From Muribaculaceae bacterium (lineage in GTDB: Bacteria; Bacteroidota; Bacteroidia; Bacteroidales; Muribaculaceae): a stretch of 38,460 nucleotides of DNA. Numbering within the stretch: position 1 is the stretch's first letter; every line of letters begins with the position of its first letter. Below, piece by piece: positions 6,951-15,381 of this stretch. The notes below the pieces were generated by a model. The model did not search any database. It saw nothing but the letters and a program-made list of their open reading frames with translations, and was not told where the DNA came from. The position numbers and the translations under genes were made by a program. The DNA lies in assembly GCA_017624155.1 (NCBI GenBank), contig JAGANS010000078.1, positions 1 through 38,460 of the forward strand, read 5' to 3'.

Positions 6951-8594
6951 ATGAGCATGAAATCAAAACTGACATACTGGATGCCTCTTATTGGCGCCAT
7001 CCTGCTGGTTGGCGGTATGTGGCTCGGTTATCTTTTGGCCGACGGCGATCAGATCTCCCCGGCGCAACAGAAACTTAATACTATATTTGAAATGGTGGAA
7101 GACGAGTATGTGGACGAGGTAAGCCCTGATTCGCTTGTCGAGCTCGCGCTTCCCGAGATTATTAAGAATCTTGATCCACATTCGCTGTATATTCCTGCAA
7201 GTGAGCTTGACCGCATGAATCGTGATCTGGAGAGTTCGTTCTATGGGATCGGCGTGCAGTTTCAGATTATGTCTGACTCGATCTGCGTCGTGGAGGTAGT
7301 TTCCGGCGGTCCGGCCCAGCGGATGGGCGTCCTTCCCGGCGACCGCATCGTGGCGGTGGACGGCGAATCACTTACCGGCAAAAATATCACTAACGAAGAT
7401 GTGTTCAGATATTTGCGTGGCGATAAAGATACTACCGTGAAGATTAAAGTGGTGCGCAGCACTTCGAAGAAGCCTCTCGACTTTGTTATTAAGCGCGGAG
7501 AGATCCCGTCAACATCGGTCGATGCTTCATATCTGATTGAGGACAGTGTGGGCTATGTGCGCCTGAGCAAGTTTGCGGCCAATACATATTCGGAATTCCT
7601 GCAGGCAATATCTTCGCTCAAGGCCAAGGGGGCCACAGGCTATGTGCTCGATCTTCGCGGCAACTCGGGCGGTCTGCTCGATCAGGCTATCCTTATCGCC
7701 AATGAATTTCTGAATCCGATGCAGAATATCGTGGAAGTGCGCGGGCGCAATCAGCATGACAATGCCAATTGGATGGCCGACGGTTCGGGCAGTTTTATCG
7801 ATGTGCCGGTTGTGGTACTTGTCGATGAGTTTACGGCATCGTCGTCGGAGATTGTCGCCGGAGCCTTGCAGGATAATGACCGTGGTCTTATTCTCGGTCG
7901 CAGGACATTCGGCAAAGGCCTGGTACAGCGCCCGTTCATGCTCCCCGACTCATCGCAGATCCGCCTCACGGTGCAGCGGTATTATACTCCCTCGGGACGT
8001 TGTATACAGAAAACATACGAGCGTGGCAAGAATACGAATTACGAGAAGGAGATAGTCGATCGTTATTCTACCGGAGAGATATTCAGCGCCGATTCCATAA
8101 AGTTTGACAAGGAAAACATATTCACGACCATGAATGGCCGGACAGTATATGGCGGCGGTGGCATCATGCCTGATGTGTTTGTGCCGTCGGATACAACCGG
8201 ACTCACGTCATACTATTTTCAGGTCGCTAACGGAGGTCTTCTCAATAAGTTTGCCTATGAATATGCCGACCTTAACCGCGAGGACCTTTCCAAAGCAAAG
8301 AACGTCAACGATCTGCTTAAGAAGCTGCCGGCACGAGATGTACTGCTGTGGGCATTCGTGAGATATGCTGCCGACAACGGTGTCCCACAGCGTTGGTATT
8401 ATATCAACAATTCGGCATCGCTGATTGTTAACCAACTGAGGGCGCTGATAGCACGCGACATCCTTGGCATGAATGCCTACTTTGAGATAACCAATACGGA
8501 AGACATTGCCGTAAAGGAAGCCTTGAAGCAGCTACACCAAGGACTTGATGACATACTCGGCGCTCCGGTTAACAAGGAAAACGAAAATGAATAA
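6951..8594 (+). CDS. C-terminal processing peptidase, S41 family (CtpA/Prc-like)
   Basis: This 547-residue serine protease cleaves proteins near their C-termini in the periplasm. An N-terminal hydrophobic segment (about 9-30) is a signal anchor. A PDZ domain spans about 90-165 (GIGVQFQI, GGPAQRMGVLPGDRI). The S41 core includes LDLRGNSGGLL, the nucleophile region TASSSEIVAGAL (serines 297-299) and the general base lysine in RTFGKGLVQ (about 322). The C-terminal 170 residues form an extension common in Bacteroidetes homologues. It starts six bases after the dCMP deaminase stop, and its end overlaps the next gene by 8 bases, so it is in the middle of an operon. The substrate cannot be told from sequence. 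Confidence 0.92.
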   Translation: MSMKSKLTYWMPLIGAILLVGGMWLGYLLADGDQISPAQQKLNTIFEMVEDEYVDEVSPDSLVELALPEIIKNLDPHSLYIPASELDRMNRDLESSFYGIGVQFQIMSDSICVVEVVSGGPAQRMGVLPGDRIVAVDGESLTGKNITNEDVFRYLRGDKDTTVKIKVVRSTSKKPLDFVIKRGEIPSTSVDASYLIEDSVGYVRLSKFAANTYSEFLQAISSLKAKGATGYVLDLRGNSGGLLDQAILIANEFLNPMQNIVEVRGRNQHDNANWMADGSGSFIDVPVVVLVDEFTASSSEIVAGALQDNDRGLILGRRTFGKGLVQRPFMLPDSSQIRLTVQRYYTPSGRCIQKTYERGKNTNYEKEIVDRYSTGEIFSADSIKFDKENIFTTMNGRTVYGGGGIMPDVFVPSDTTGLTSYYFQVANGGLLNKFAYEYADLNREDLSKAKNVNDLLKKLPARDVLLWAFVRYAADNGVPQRWYYINNSASLIVNQLRALIARDILGMNAYFEITNTEDIAVKEALKQLHQGLDDILGAPVNKENENE

Positions 8595-9132
8595 AGATTC
8601 GATACGCACACGAGTCAAGGCGCGGAAAAGTCTGCTGAGCCCGCTTGAACGTCGCGAAGCTGCCCGCAAGGTATTTGAGCTTGTAGAACAGACTGCGGCT
8701 TTTATGCTTGCCGACAATATACTGATGTACCATTCATTGCCCGACGAATTGTCGACAATCGAGTTTATCGACCGTTGGCACGATCGCAAGAATTTCTATT
8801 TGCCGCGTGTCAATGGAGTTAATCTCGATATTCTGCCCTACGATCGTAGTCGCCTTCATCTCGGAGCATTCAATATTGAGGAACCTGATGGCGATGATGT
8901 GGCTGACATTGCGGATATTGAGCTTATAATAGTCCCCGGCGTCGCTTACGATCGCCATGGCAACCGTATCGGTCGCGGCAAGGGCTTTTATGATCGGTTG
9001 CTGCGTGATACTGATGCTGTGACTATGGGGGTAGGGTATGGCTGCCAGTTGTGCGACGATATCGAGCCCGACACATTTGATGTGCCTGTGCACTATGTTA
9101 TTACTGAGCAAGGCATAATCAAGGTAAAGTGA
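8587..9132 (+). CDS. 5-formyltetrahydrofolate cyclo-ligase
   Basis: This 181-residue enzyme converts 5-formyl-THF with ATP to 5,10-methenyl-THF, recycling folate in the cytoplasm. The N-terminal KDSIRTRVKARKSLLSPLER contains the basic nucleotide-binding region. The signature GRGKGFYDRLL (about 128-138) and the preceding VPGVAYDRHGNRIG are diagnostic of the YgfA/MTHFS family. The ATG at 8587 overlaps the protease stop by 8 bases, suggesting translational coupling. The frame is open further upstream but lacks family similarity there, so I use this start. Confidence 0.92.
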   Translation: MNKDSIRTRVKARKSLLSPLERREAARKVFELVEQTAAFMLADNILMYHSLPDELSTIEFIDRWHDRKNFYLPRVNGVNLDILPYDRSRLHLGAFNIEEPDGDDVADIADIELIIVPGVAYDRHGNRIGRGKGFYDRLLRDTDAVTMGVGYGCQLCDDIEPDTFDVPVHYVITEQGIIKVK

Positions 9133-9812
9133 CATTTTCAGCACGGGAAGTGAAGAATGAGGAATTGCGGCTTCGCTATGTCGAACTGCTGCAACGCCCT
9201 GATGTTTATCCTACGAGGGCCAACTGGTCGTATATATCGGAAAGCCGTATGCGGGGCCTGTGCGCCTTGCTTTACGGTAAGTATCTTGCGGCGCTTACGA
9301 TAGATGATAATGACAGGGAAGAGCTGCACGATGTAGCGGTGGAGGAATTTCCAAAGTATCTTGCCGGTGTAGGGATTGACGAGGCTGTAGAGGCCATATA
9401 TGGTGATATAGAAACAAATACGGCCGCGGCAAAATCTTTGATACGCGATTGCGGATTATTCGATGCCCACAGGCTTGAGACACTATTGGAGGCAGGACGA
9501 ACACGATTTGTCCTTGACTTAATAGATGTCTATCGTCGTGAATATGACGAGGATCAGCTTGCGGATATGAAATCCCTTGCATCGACACTTGACAATATGC
9601 CAGAACTGGGCCACATTGAGGAACGGCATGGATTATGGAGCCGGCAAAGGCGCTTTATATGTCCTGAAGGTCATAACAATACTGCCGACAATGTTTTCTG
9701 TAATCAGTGTGGCCTTGATATTTATGGTAAGACTGAGGCCGATTATAGCCGGATTGAATTATTGAAAAAACGTATTGAGGCGCTTGAAAGTCTGATCGAC
9801 AGTCGTTTCTGA
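9129..9812 (+). CDS. Unknown protein with C-terminal zinc ribbon
   Basis: I do not recognise the family of this 227-residue protein. The likely start is a GTG at 9129 that overlaps the preceding TGA, giving an operon-style overlap. The first 160 residues are helical and acidic, with no membrane segment. Residues about 177-195 (CPEGH...CNQCG) form a Cys/His and Cys-x2-Cys zinc-ribbon-like knuckle, followed by a short coiled coil (LLKKRIEALESLI) to the C-terminus. This architecture suggests a nucleic-acid or protein-binding adaptor, but nothing specific supports a role. It ends five bases before the convergent TIR-Sel1 gene. Confidence 0.7.
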   Translation: MTFSAREVKNEELRLRYVELLQRPDVYPTRANWSYISESRMRGLCALLYGKYLAALTIDDNDREELHDVAVEEFPKYLAGVGIDEAVEAIYGDIETNTAAAKSLIRDCGLFDAHRLETLLEAGRTRFVLDLIDVYRREYDEDQLADMKSLASTLDNMPELGHIEERHGLWSRQRRFICPEGHNNTADNVFCNQCGLDIYGKTEADYSRIELLKKRIEALESLIDSRF

Positions 9813-9817
9813 ACGTC

Positions 9818-10708
9818 TTATTTCAATGATTTGAGTTTTTGCATGGAGCAGGCATCCCCCTGCACAGCAGCAGCTGAATACCAAAATCGGGCATTTTTAA
9901 TACTTTGAGGCACGCCGCGGCCAAGTTCGTAACATCGTGCCAGGCCGGCCTGGGCATCGCGGTTGCCCTTCTCTGCGGCGAGCTTGAAAAGTCGTACTGC
10001 CTCGCCATAATCCCCGGGGACATAATAACCATCGAAGAGCAGTTCGGCCAGACGGGACTGGGCCTCGGGATGTCCGGCATCGGCCGCCTTGCGGTAATTG
10101 CGTGCCGCCATAGTCATGTTGCGGGGTGCGCCATGTCCCATCTCGTAACATACTCCAAGCTGATACTGTGACTGGACATGCCCTTGCTCCGCAGCGATGG
10201 TAAAGTTTACAAATGCTTCTTCAAATTTGTTCTCAGAGAACATTTTCATGCCCTGCATGGCGAATTCCGAGGGGAATGTGATTTCCTCGTGATCTTCTTC
10301 CTCGGTAAGATCAGCCGCAATAAGCGACTTTATATGATTGATTAAAGTAGGGCGCACCGGATGTCTTAAAAGATCAAACTGATTCAGCGGAGAAAGCAAC
10401 AGGTCAATCCCCTCGGGGATTGGCTTATTGTCGAGGATATATGGCAAGATGTATTCCTGAGGTATACGTTTATATGCGTAATGTAGCTCACATTTTACGT
10501 AAAATGAGGTCGTCGAATTTTCACTTACCAGGAACAGAAACAGCTTGCTCGCCGATATGGCTTTGGCGAGGCGATCTGAAAATTCACTGCCGATCTGCAT
10601 TTTACGGTCAATATAATATCTGATGCCTATGGCATCAAATGCGCTGCAAATCTGTTCGGCAACTTCCGAATCGCGGCGTGAATAGCAAATGAATACATCG
10701 TAGTCCAT
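9818..10708 (-). CDS. TIR domain protein with Sel1-like repeats
   Basis: The protein has 296 residues. Residues 1-130 form a TIR domain: the opening DYDVFICYSRRDSEVAEQI is the box 1 pattern, and SFYVKCELHYAY places Glu74 where bacterial TIR NADases carry their catalytic glutamate. Residues about 148-296 are Sel1/TPR-like repeats (AAEQGHVQSQYQLGVCYEMG, AADAGHPEAQSRLAELLFDG, then AAEKGNRDAQAGLARCYELG). No signal peptide is present, so it is cytoplasmic. TIR domains in bacteria often consume NAD+ or make signalling nucleotides in antiphage defence, with repeat domains sensing a partner. It starts six bases after the ygiQ stop and is the last gene of a uvrB-ygiQ-TIR operon, which would be unusual for a stand-alone defence gene. 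Enzyme activity is inferred. Confidence 0.85.
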   Translation of the reverse strand: MDYDVFICYSRRDSEVAEQICSAFDAIGIRYYIDRKMQIGSEFSDRLAKAISASKLFLFLVSENSTTSFYVKCELHYAYKRIPQEYILPYILDNKPIPEGIDLLLSPLNQFDLLRHPVRPTLINHIKSLIAADLTEEEDHEEITFPSEFAMQGMKMFSENKFEEAFVNFTIAAEQGHVQSQYQLGVCYEMGHGAPRNMTMAARNYRKAADAGHPEAQSRLAELLFDGYYVPGDYGEAVRLFKLAAEKGNRDAQAGLARCYELGRGVPQSIKNARFWYSAAAVQGDACSMQKLKSLK

Positions 10709-10714
10709 GGTAAG

Positions 10715-12568
10715 TTATCTGTAAAACAGTTTTTTTATAAGGTCGGGACGGTGCAGCCGATATAGCGAACGCTCGAGGTCGAGCCTATATGTGCGGTCGT
10801 ACCAAAAGAAATATTTGCGCTGGGCAAGTTTTTGGGCGGGATTGACGGCGGTAAATATCTTTTCACCGGTATACGGGTGATAACCTGAATAATATATCTC
10901 GGTAGCCACCGTCATAGGTGTCGGTGTGAAATCCTGTACCTGTTCAAGATGAAAGTCGAGCTCCTTAGTCTTTACGGCAAGCTCGGCCATATCTATTTCG
11001 CGGCAGCCGGGATGTGACGAAATGAAGTAAGGAATAATTTGTTGCCGCAGTCCATATTTGCGGTTGACTTGCTCAAAAATTTTTTTGAAATCATAGAAGA
11101 GTCCGAAAGGCGGCTTGCGCATTATATCAAGCACTGAAGGCTCTGTATGCTCGGGTGCTACCTTGAGTCGACCTGAAACATGCGAGGAAATCAGCTCCTC
11201 GTTGTATCGGCGGTTCGCTGCATCGGTCTTAGCATCGCCGGTCGGGTGCATCGACAGGTCATATCGTACCCCGCTGCCGATAAATGACTTTTTTACCCCC
11301 GGCAGTGCATCTACCATGTGGTAAATGTCGAGCAGAGCCGAGTGGTCGGTGTTGAGGTTGGGGCAAACGACAGGGTGGAGACACGACGGCTTCCGGCACT
11401 TACGGCAAATATCAAGGTTCTTGCCGTGCATGCCATACATGTTGGCCGACGGACCGCCGAGGTCGGATATGTAGCCTTTGAAATCCGGCATGCGGCATAC
11501 TTGCTTTACCTCGCGCATTATTGACTCTGGTGAGCGCGAGGCGATGAATTTGCCCTGGTGGGCAGATATGGTGCAGAATGCGCAGCCTCCGAAGCAACCG
11601 CGGTGCAGATTCACCGAGTGGCGTATCATATCGTAAGCCGGGATACGCTTGCCTTTGTAACGCGGATGAGGCAGGCGTGTGAACGGCAGGTCGAATGCCG
11701 CATCAATCTCGTGTCCTGTCATGGCCGGTAACATCGGATTTACTTTTACGGCAACGTCTCCGGTGGCCTGCCACAATGTGGCTCCGCCGTCCATCGCGTT
11801 GCTTTGCTGCTCTATGTGTCTGAAATTAGCCGACTGAGCCTTTTTGTCTTTGATAACTACCTGCCAGGGGCTGAGGATGATATTGTGGTCGTCGGATGCG
11901 GATGGCATTTCGCTCAGCGGTCGCAGTACCACGCTTTGTGGCAGATCTGTAATGTCGGCAATACGCTCGCCGGCATCGAGTCGCCGAGCCAGTTCCACGG
12001 TATTGTGTTCGCCCATGCCGTAAAGCAGCATGTCGGCGGAGCATTCGGTTAGAATCGACGGGCGGAGCTTATCCTGCCAATAATCGTAATGAGACAGGCG
12101 GCGCAGGGAAGCTTCGATACCGCCGGCTATAATAGGGACGTCGGGATATAGTTTGCGCAGAATATCCGAATATACGACAGTAGGATAATCGGGGCGCATA
12201 CCGTGACGTCCGTCGGGGGTATATGCGTCGTCAGACCGTCGGCGCCTGTTCGCGGTGTAATGGTTAACCATTGAGTCCATGGCTCCGGCTGAAACCCCGA
12301 AGAATAGCCTCGGACGGCCAAACTTTCTGAAATCGCGCAGATCATCCTGCCAGTTGGGCTGCGGAACAATAGCCACACGATAGCCGGCGCCCTCAAGAAC
12401 ACGCCCGATGACAGCCGCTCCGAATGACGGATGGTCGACATAAGCGTCTCCGCTCATGATGACGACATCCACATAATCCCAGCCGCGGGCCTTCATTTCC
12501 TTGACTGATGTCGGCAACCAGTCGGAAGGTCTTAAAGAGGTGTAATCTATTTCACTGCCGGTGCTCAT
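10715..12568 (-). CDS. YgiQ family radical SAM protein
   Basis: This 617-residue protein has the YgiQ layout. The N-terminal region (DWLPTSVKEMKARGWDYVDV, then GDAYVDHPSFG) precedes a radical SAM core with the CxxxCxxC cluster motif in HRGCFGGCAFCTI (about residues 320-332), followed by SHQGK and SRSPESI. A second cysteine cluster (CRKCRKPSCLHP) lies downstream. It should bind a 4Fe-4S cluster and cleave S-adenosylmethionine; the physiological reaction of YgiQ is not known to me. Its start overlaps the uvrB stop by four bases and it is followed closely by the TIR-Sel1 gene. Confidence 0.92.
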   Translation of the reverse strand: MSTGSEIDYTSLRPSDWLPTSVKEMKARGWDYVDVVIMSGDAYVDHPSFGAAVIGRVLEGAGYRVAIVPQPNWQDDLRDFRKFGRPRLFFGVSAGAMDSMVNHYTANRRRRSDDAYTPDGRHGMRPDYPTVVYSDILRKLYPDVPIIAGGIEASLRRLSHYDYWQDKLRPSILTECSADMLLYGMGEHNTVELARRLDAGERIADITDLPQSVVLRPLSEMPSASDDHNIILSPWQVVIKDKKAQSANFRHIEQQSNAMDGGATLWQATGDVAVKVNPMLPAMTGHEIDAAFDLPFTRLPHPRYKGKRIPAYDMIRHSVNLHRGCFGGCAFCTISAHQGKFIASRSPESIMREVKQVCRMPDFKGYISDLGGPSANMYGMHGKNLDICRKCRKPSCLHPVVCPNLNTDHSALLDIYHMVDALPGVKKSFIGSGVRYDLSMHPTGDAKTDAANRRYNEELISSHVSGRLKVAPEHTEPSVLDIMRKPPFGLFYDFKKIFEQVNRKYGLRQQIIPYFISSHPGCREIDMAELAVKTKELDFHLEQVQDFTPTPMTVATEIYYSGYHPYTGEKIFTAVNPAQKLAQRKYFFWYDRTYRLDLERSLYRLHRPDLIKKLFYR

Positions 12569-14676
12569 TTAGTAGTATCGCTTTTGCGTAATTTTTCAAG
12601 TTTAGCTTCGAGTTTGATAACTTCGTCGCGCAGACGTGCCGCCTCGATGAATTCCATTTCCTTGGCGGCGGCAAGCATCTGCTCGCGCAACCTGGATATA
12701 GAGCGCTCAAGCTCGTCGGGAGTCATGTACGGCACTACCGGGTCGGCCGCGATGTCGACCGAGGTAGTGTATTCGTATCCGAACTGAACTTTTGGCGCTT
12801 TTTCTTTGATCTGGCGCTTTTCTTTTGCTGTGAGTGGTTTGCCTTTTGCAATAGCGGCGCGCGATTCGATGTCGTCGGGATCTTCATGGCCGACAATGGC
12901 GTTGCGGGCTTTGACGATTGCGGCAGGTGTGATGCCGTGCTCCTCGTTATATGCCATCTGAAGTGTACGTCGACGCTCGGTCTCATCGATTGTCTGCTGC
13001 ATCGATTCGGTTATCACATCAGCATACATTATCACCATGCCGTTGAGGTTGCGTGCGGCGCGGCCGACAGTCTGTACGAGCGAGCGCCGCGAGCGCAGGA
13101 AGCCCTCTTTGTCGGCATCAAGGATGGCGACGAGGCTAACTTCAGGCAGGTCGAGGCCCTCGCGCAGCAGGTTGACGCCAATGAGCACGTCGAATGTGCC
13201 GGCACGCAGGTCGTCGAGTATCTTTATACGGTCCATGGTGTCCACATCCGAATGGATGTAGGCAGCCTTGAATTTCATTTTCAGCAGGTAATCGTTGAGT
13301 TCCTCGGCCATACGCTTGGTGAGAGTCGTTACGAGTGTGCGCTCTCCACGTTCGACGCGCAGTGTGATCTCCTCCATCAGATTGTCGATCTGATTGAGAG
13401 AAGGCCTGACTTCGATAAGCGGATCAAGCAGTCCGGTGGGCCGGATAACCTGTTCGACAACTATGCCTTCACTCTTTTTGAGTTCATAATCGGCCGGAGT
13501 AGCCGATACATAAATTGTCTGATGCGACATGCTCTCGAATTCATCGAATGTAAGGGGCCTGTTGTCAAGGGCGGCGGCAAGGCGGAAGCCGTAGTTGACG
13601 AGATTGGTCTTTCGCGACAGGTCACCGCCCCACATGGCGCGTATCTGCGGCACGGTTACATGGCTCTCGTCTATTATGGTGAGATAATCTTTCGGAAAAT
13701 AGTCAAGCAGGCAGAAAGGTCGCATACCGGGCTCGCGGCCATCGAAGTATCTTGAGTAATTCTCAATTCCCGAGCAGTAGCCCAGCTCCTTGATCATCTC
13801 CACGTCGTATGTTACACGCTCCTCAAGGCGCTGAGCTTCGAGCGGCTTGCCTTCACGCTTGAACGCCTCAACCTGCTCTCCAAGGTCGAGTTGTATCTGA
13901 GCAACGGCGCTTTGCTGACGTGCCGGCGAGGTCACGAATATGTTTGCCGGGTAAATACGGAATTCGTCATGGCGTCCGAGTAGGCGCATGTCTTCGGCAT
14001 GATGTGTCGAAATCGATTCTATTTCATCGCCCCATAGCACGATACGCAACACTATTTCCTCATAGGCAAGCCTGATGTCGATGGTATCGCCCTTGACGCG
14101 GAATGTGCCTCGGCGCGCTTCTACCTCATTGCGGGAATACAGCGCGTTGACGAGGCTGCGAAGCAAGGCGTTGCGTGCAATTTTCTGCCCTACGGCCACG
14201 GGAATTATGTTGGCATTGAATTCGTCGGGATTGCCTATGCCATACAGGCATGATACAGATGATACGACTATGACATCACGGCGTCCCGACAGCAATGCCG
14301 AGGTGGTGGCGAGGCGCAGACGGTCAATTTCATCGTTGATCATAAGATCCTTTTCGATATATTTGTCGACCGACGGGATATATGCCTCTGGTTGGTAATA
14401 GTCGTAATAAGAAACAAAATATTGGACGGCGTTGTCCGGGAAGAAGCCCTTCATCTCAGCATAAAGTTGTGCGGCAAGAGTCTTGTTATGGCTGAGGATC
14501 AGGGTGGGGCGCTGCACTTTCTCTATGACATTGGCCATAGTGAAAGTTTTGCCCGACCCGGTGACGCCGAGAAGCACCTGAGCGGGGATATCATCAAGGA
14601 CACCTTCGCTGAGCTGGGCGATAGCCTGCGGCTGATCGCCCGTAGGTTTATATTCTGATGAAAGCTTGAATTTCAT
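12565..14676 (-). CDS. uvrB: Excinuclease ABC subunit UvrB
   Basis: This 703-residue nucleotide excision repair protein receives damaged DNA from UvrA and positions UvrC for incision. The Walker A motif LLGVTGSGKTFT lies at about 36-46. The beta-hairpin that inserts between strands is present (YFVSYYDYYQPEAYIP). Helicase motifs follow (IIDESH, YVSATP, GRAARN). The C-terminal UVR domain (REQMLAAAKEMEFIEAARLR) ends the chain. Length and motif order match the family. A TAACTTTG -7 box lies just upstream, and the gene heads a minus-strand operon with ygiQ and a TIR-Sel1 gene. Confidence 0.98.
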   Translation of the reverse strand: MKFKLSSEYKPTGDQPQAIAQLSEGVLDDIPAQVLLGVTGSGKTFTMANVIEKVQRPTLILSHNKTLAAQLYAEMKGFFPDNAVQYFVSYYDYYQPEAYIPSVDKYIEKDLMINDEIDRLRLATTSALLSGRRDVIVVSSVSCLYGIGNPDEFNANIIPVAVGQKIARNALLRSLVNALYSRNEVEARRGTFRVKGDTIDIRLAYEEIVLRIVLWGDEIESISTHHAEDMRLLGRHDEFRIYPANIFVTSPARQQSAVAQIQLDLGEQVEAFKREGKPLEAQRLEERVTYDVEMIKELGYCSGIENYSRYFDGREPGMRPFCLLDYFPKDYLTIIDESHVTVPQIRAMWGGDLSRKTNLVNYGFRLAAALDNRPLTFDEFESMSHQTIYVSATPADYELKKSEGIVVEQVIRPTGLLDPLIEVRPSLNQIDNLMEEITLRVERGERTLVTTLTKRMAEELNDYLLKMKFKAAYIHSDVDTMDRIKILDDLRAGTFDVLIGVNLLREGLDLPEVSLVAILDADKEGFLRSRRSLVQTVGRAARNLNGMVIMYADVITESMQQTIDETERRRTLQMAYNEEHGITPAAIVKARNAIVGHEDPDDIESRAAIAKGKPLTAKEKRQIKEKAPKVQFGYEYTTSVDIAADPVVPYMTPDELERSISRLREQMLAAAKEMEFIEAARLRDEVIKLEAKLEKLRKSDTTK

Positions 14677-14685
14677 AATAATTTA

Positions 14686-14693
14686 CAAAGTTA
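14686..14693 (-). promoter_or_regulatory. -7 element of the uvrB operon promoter
   Basis: TAACTTTG on the minus strand, ten bases before the uvrB ATG. No good -33 TTG is visible at the right distance. If used, the leader would be nearly absent, so a second promoter may exist. Confidence 0.4.
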
Positions 14694-14800
14694 CTAATTT
14701 TTGACTGAATTACATAGATTTTATCATTCGTTATTGCGTCAGGCATTTCATTCCTATGAATATTTTGCTCGTTACCGACCCTTAAGCCACTTTTTTTTGT

Positions 14801-14808
14801 TAATTTTG
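14801..14808 (+). promoter_or_regulatory. -7 element upstream of the DUF1599 gene
   Basis: TAATTTTG matches TAnnTTTG and lies 40 bases before the ATG at 14848, after a run of eight Ts. No clear -33 TTG is present. Confidence 0.4.
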
Positions 14809-14847
14809 CAGAAATAAAACAGAAAAATAAAACACTGTAGAGTATAT

Positions 14848-15381
14848 ATGGATACTAACGCACAGGTAGACGGCGCATTGGAAGCATGCCGCAAGGTCTT
14901 CGCGGCAAAACTCGGCGATTATGGGGCATCGTGGCGCATTATGCGTCCGCAGAGTGTCACCGATCAGATATTCATAAAGGCCAAGCGTATCCGCTCTTTG
15001 CAGATTAAGGGGCATTCGGAGGTTGGCGAAGGCATATTGCCTGAATTCATGGCAATAGTTAATTATGCCATTATCGGAGTCATTCAGCTGAGGCACGGCT
15101 TTGTAGACACAAAGGATGTTGAGCCGGCCAAAGCACTTGAATGGTATGATGCTGTTGCCGATGAGGCGCGTGAGTTGTTGCGCAAGAAGAATCATGACTA
15201 TGATGAGGCCTGGCGTGGCATGCGGGTGGCGTCGTATGTCGATTTCATACTTACCAAAATAGAGCGTATCAAAGAGATTGAGGATCATGACGGCACAACC
15301 GAGGTGTCGGAAGGTATAGAGTCCAATTACCTTGATGTTCTCAATTACTCGGTATTCGGCATAATAAAACTTACCGAATGA
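14848..15381 (+). CDS. DUF1599 domain protein (two tandem copies)
   Basis: This 177-residue protein contains two related halves. Residues about 8-85 include ACRKVFAAKLGDYGASWRIM and about 105-175 include ARELLRKKNHDYDEAWRGM. Each has the K-x2-DY-x2-(S/A)W pattern of DUF1599, a family grouped with nucleotide-modification-associated proteins. All-alpha folds of this type are compared with MazG-like pyrophosphatases, so a nucleotide-related function is possible but unproven. It overlaps the next gene by four bases (ATGA), making it the first gene of a BT_3928-like/MATE/oxidoreductase run. No signal peptide. Confidence 0.85.
   Translation: MDTNAQVDGALEACRKVFAAKLGDYGASWRIMRPQSVTDQIFIKAKRIRSLQIKGHSEVGEGILPEFMAIVNYAIIGVIQLRHGFVDTKDVEPAKALEWYDAVADEARELLRKKNHDYDEAWRGMRVASYVDFILTKIERIKEIEDHDGTTEVSEGIESNYLDVLNYSVFGIIKLTE

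Noticed and set aside
12886-13755. 289-codon plus-strand open frame
   Set aside because: Antisense of uvrB; no family similarity and typical of GC-biased shadow frames.
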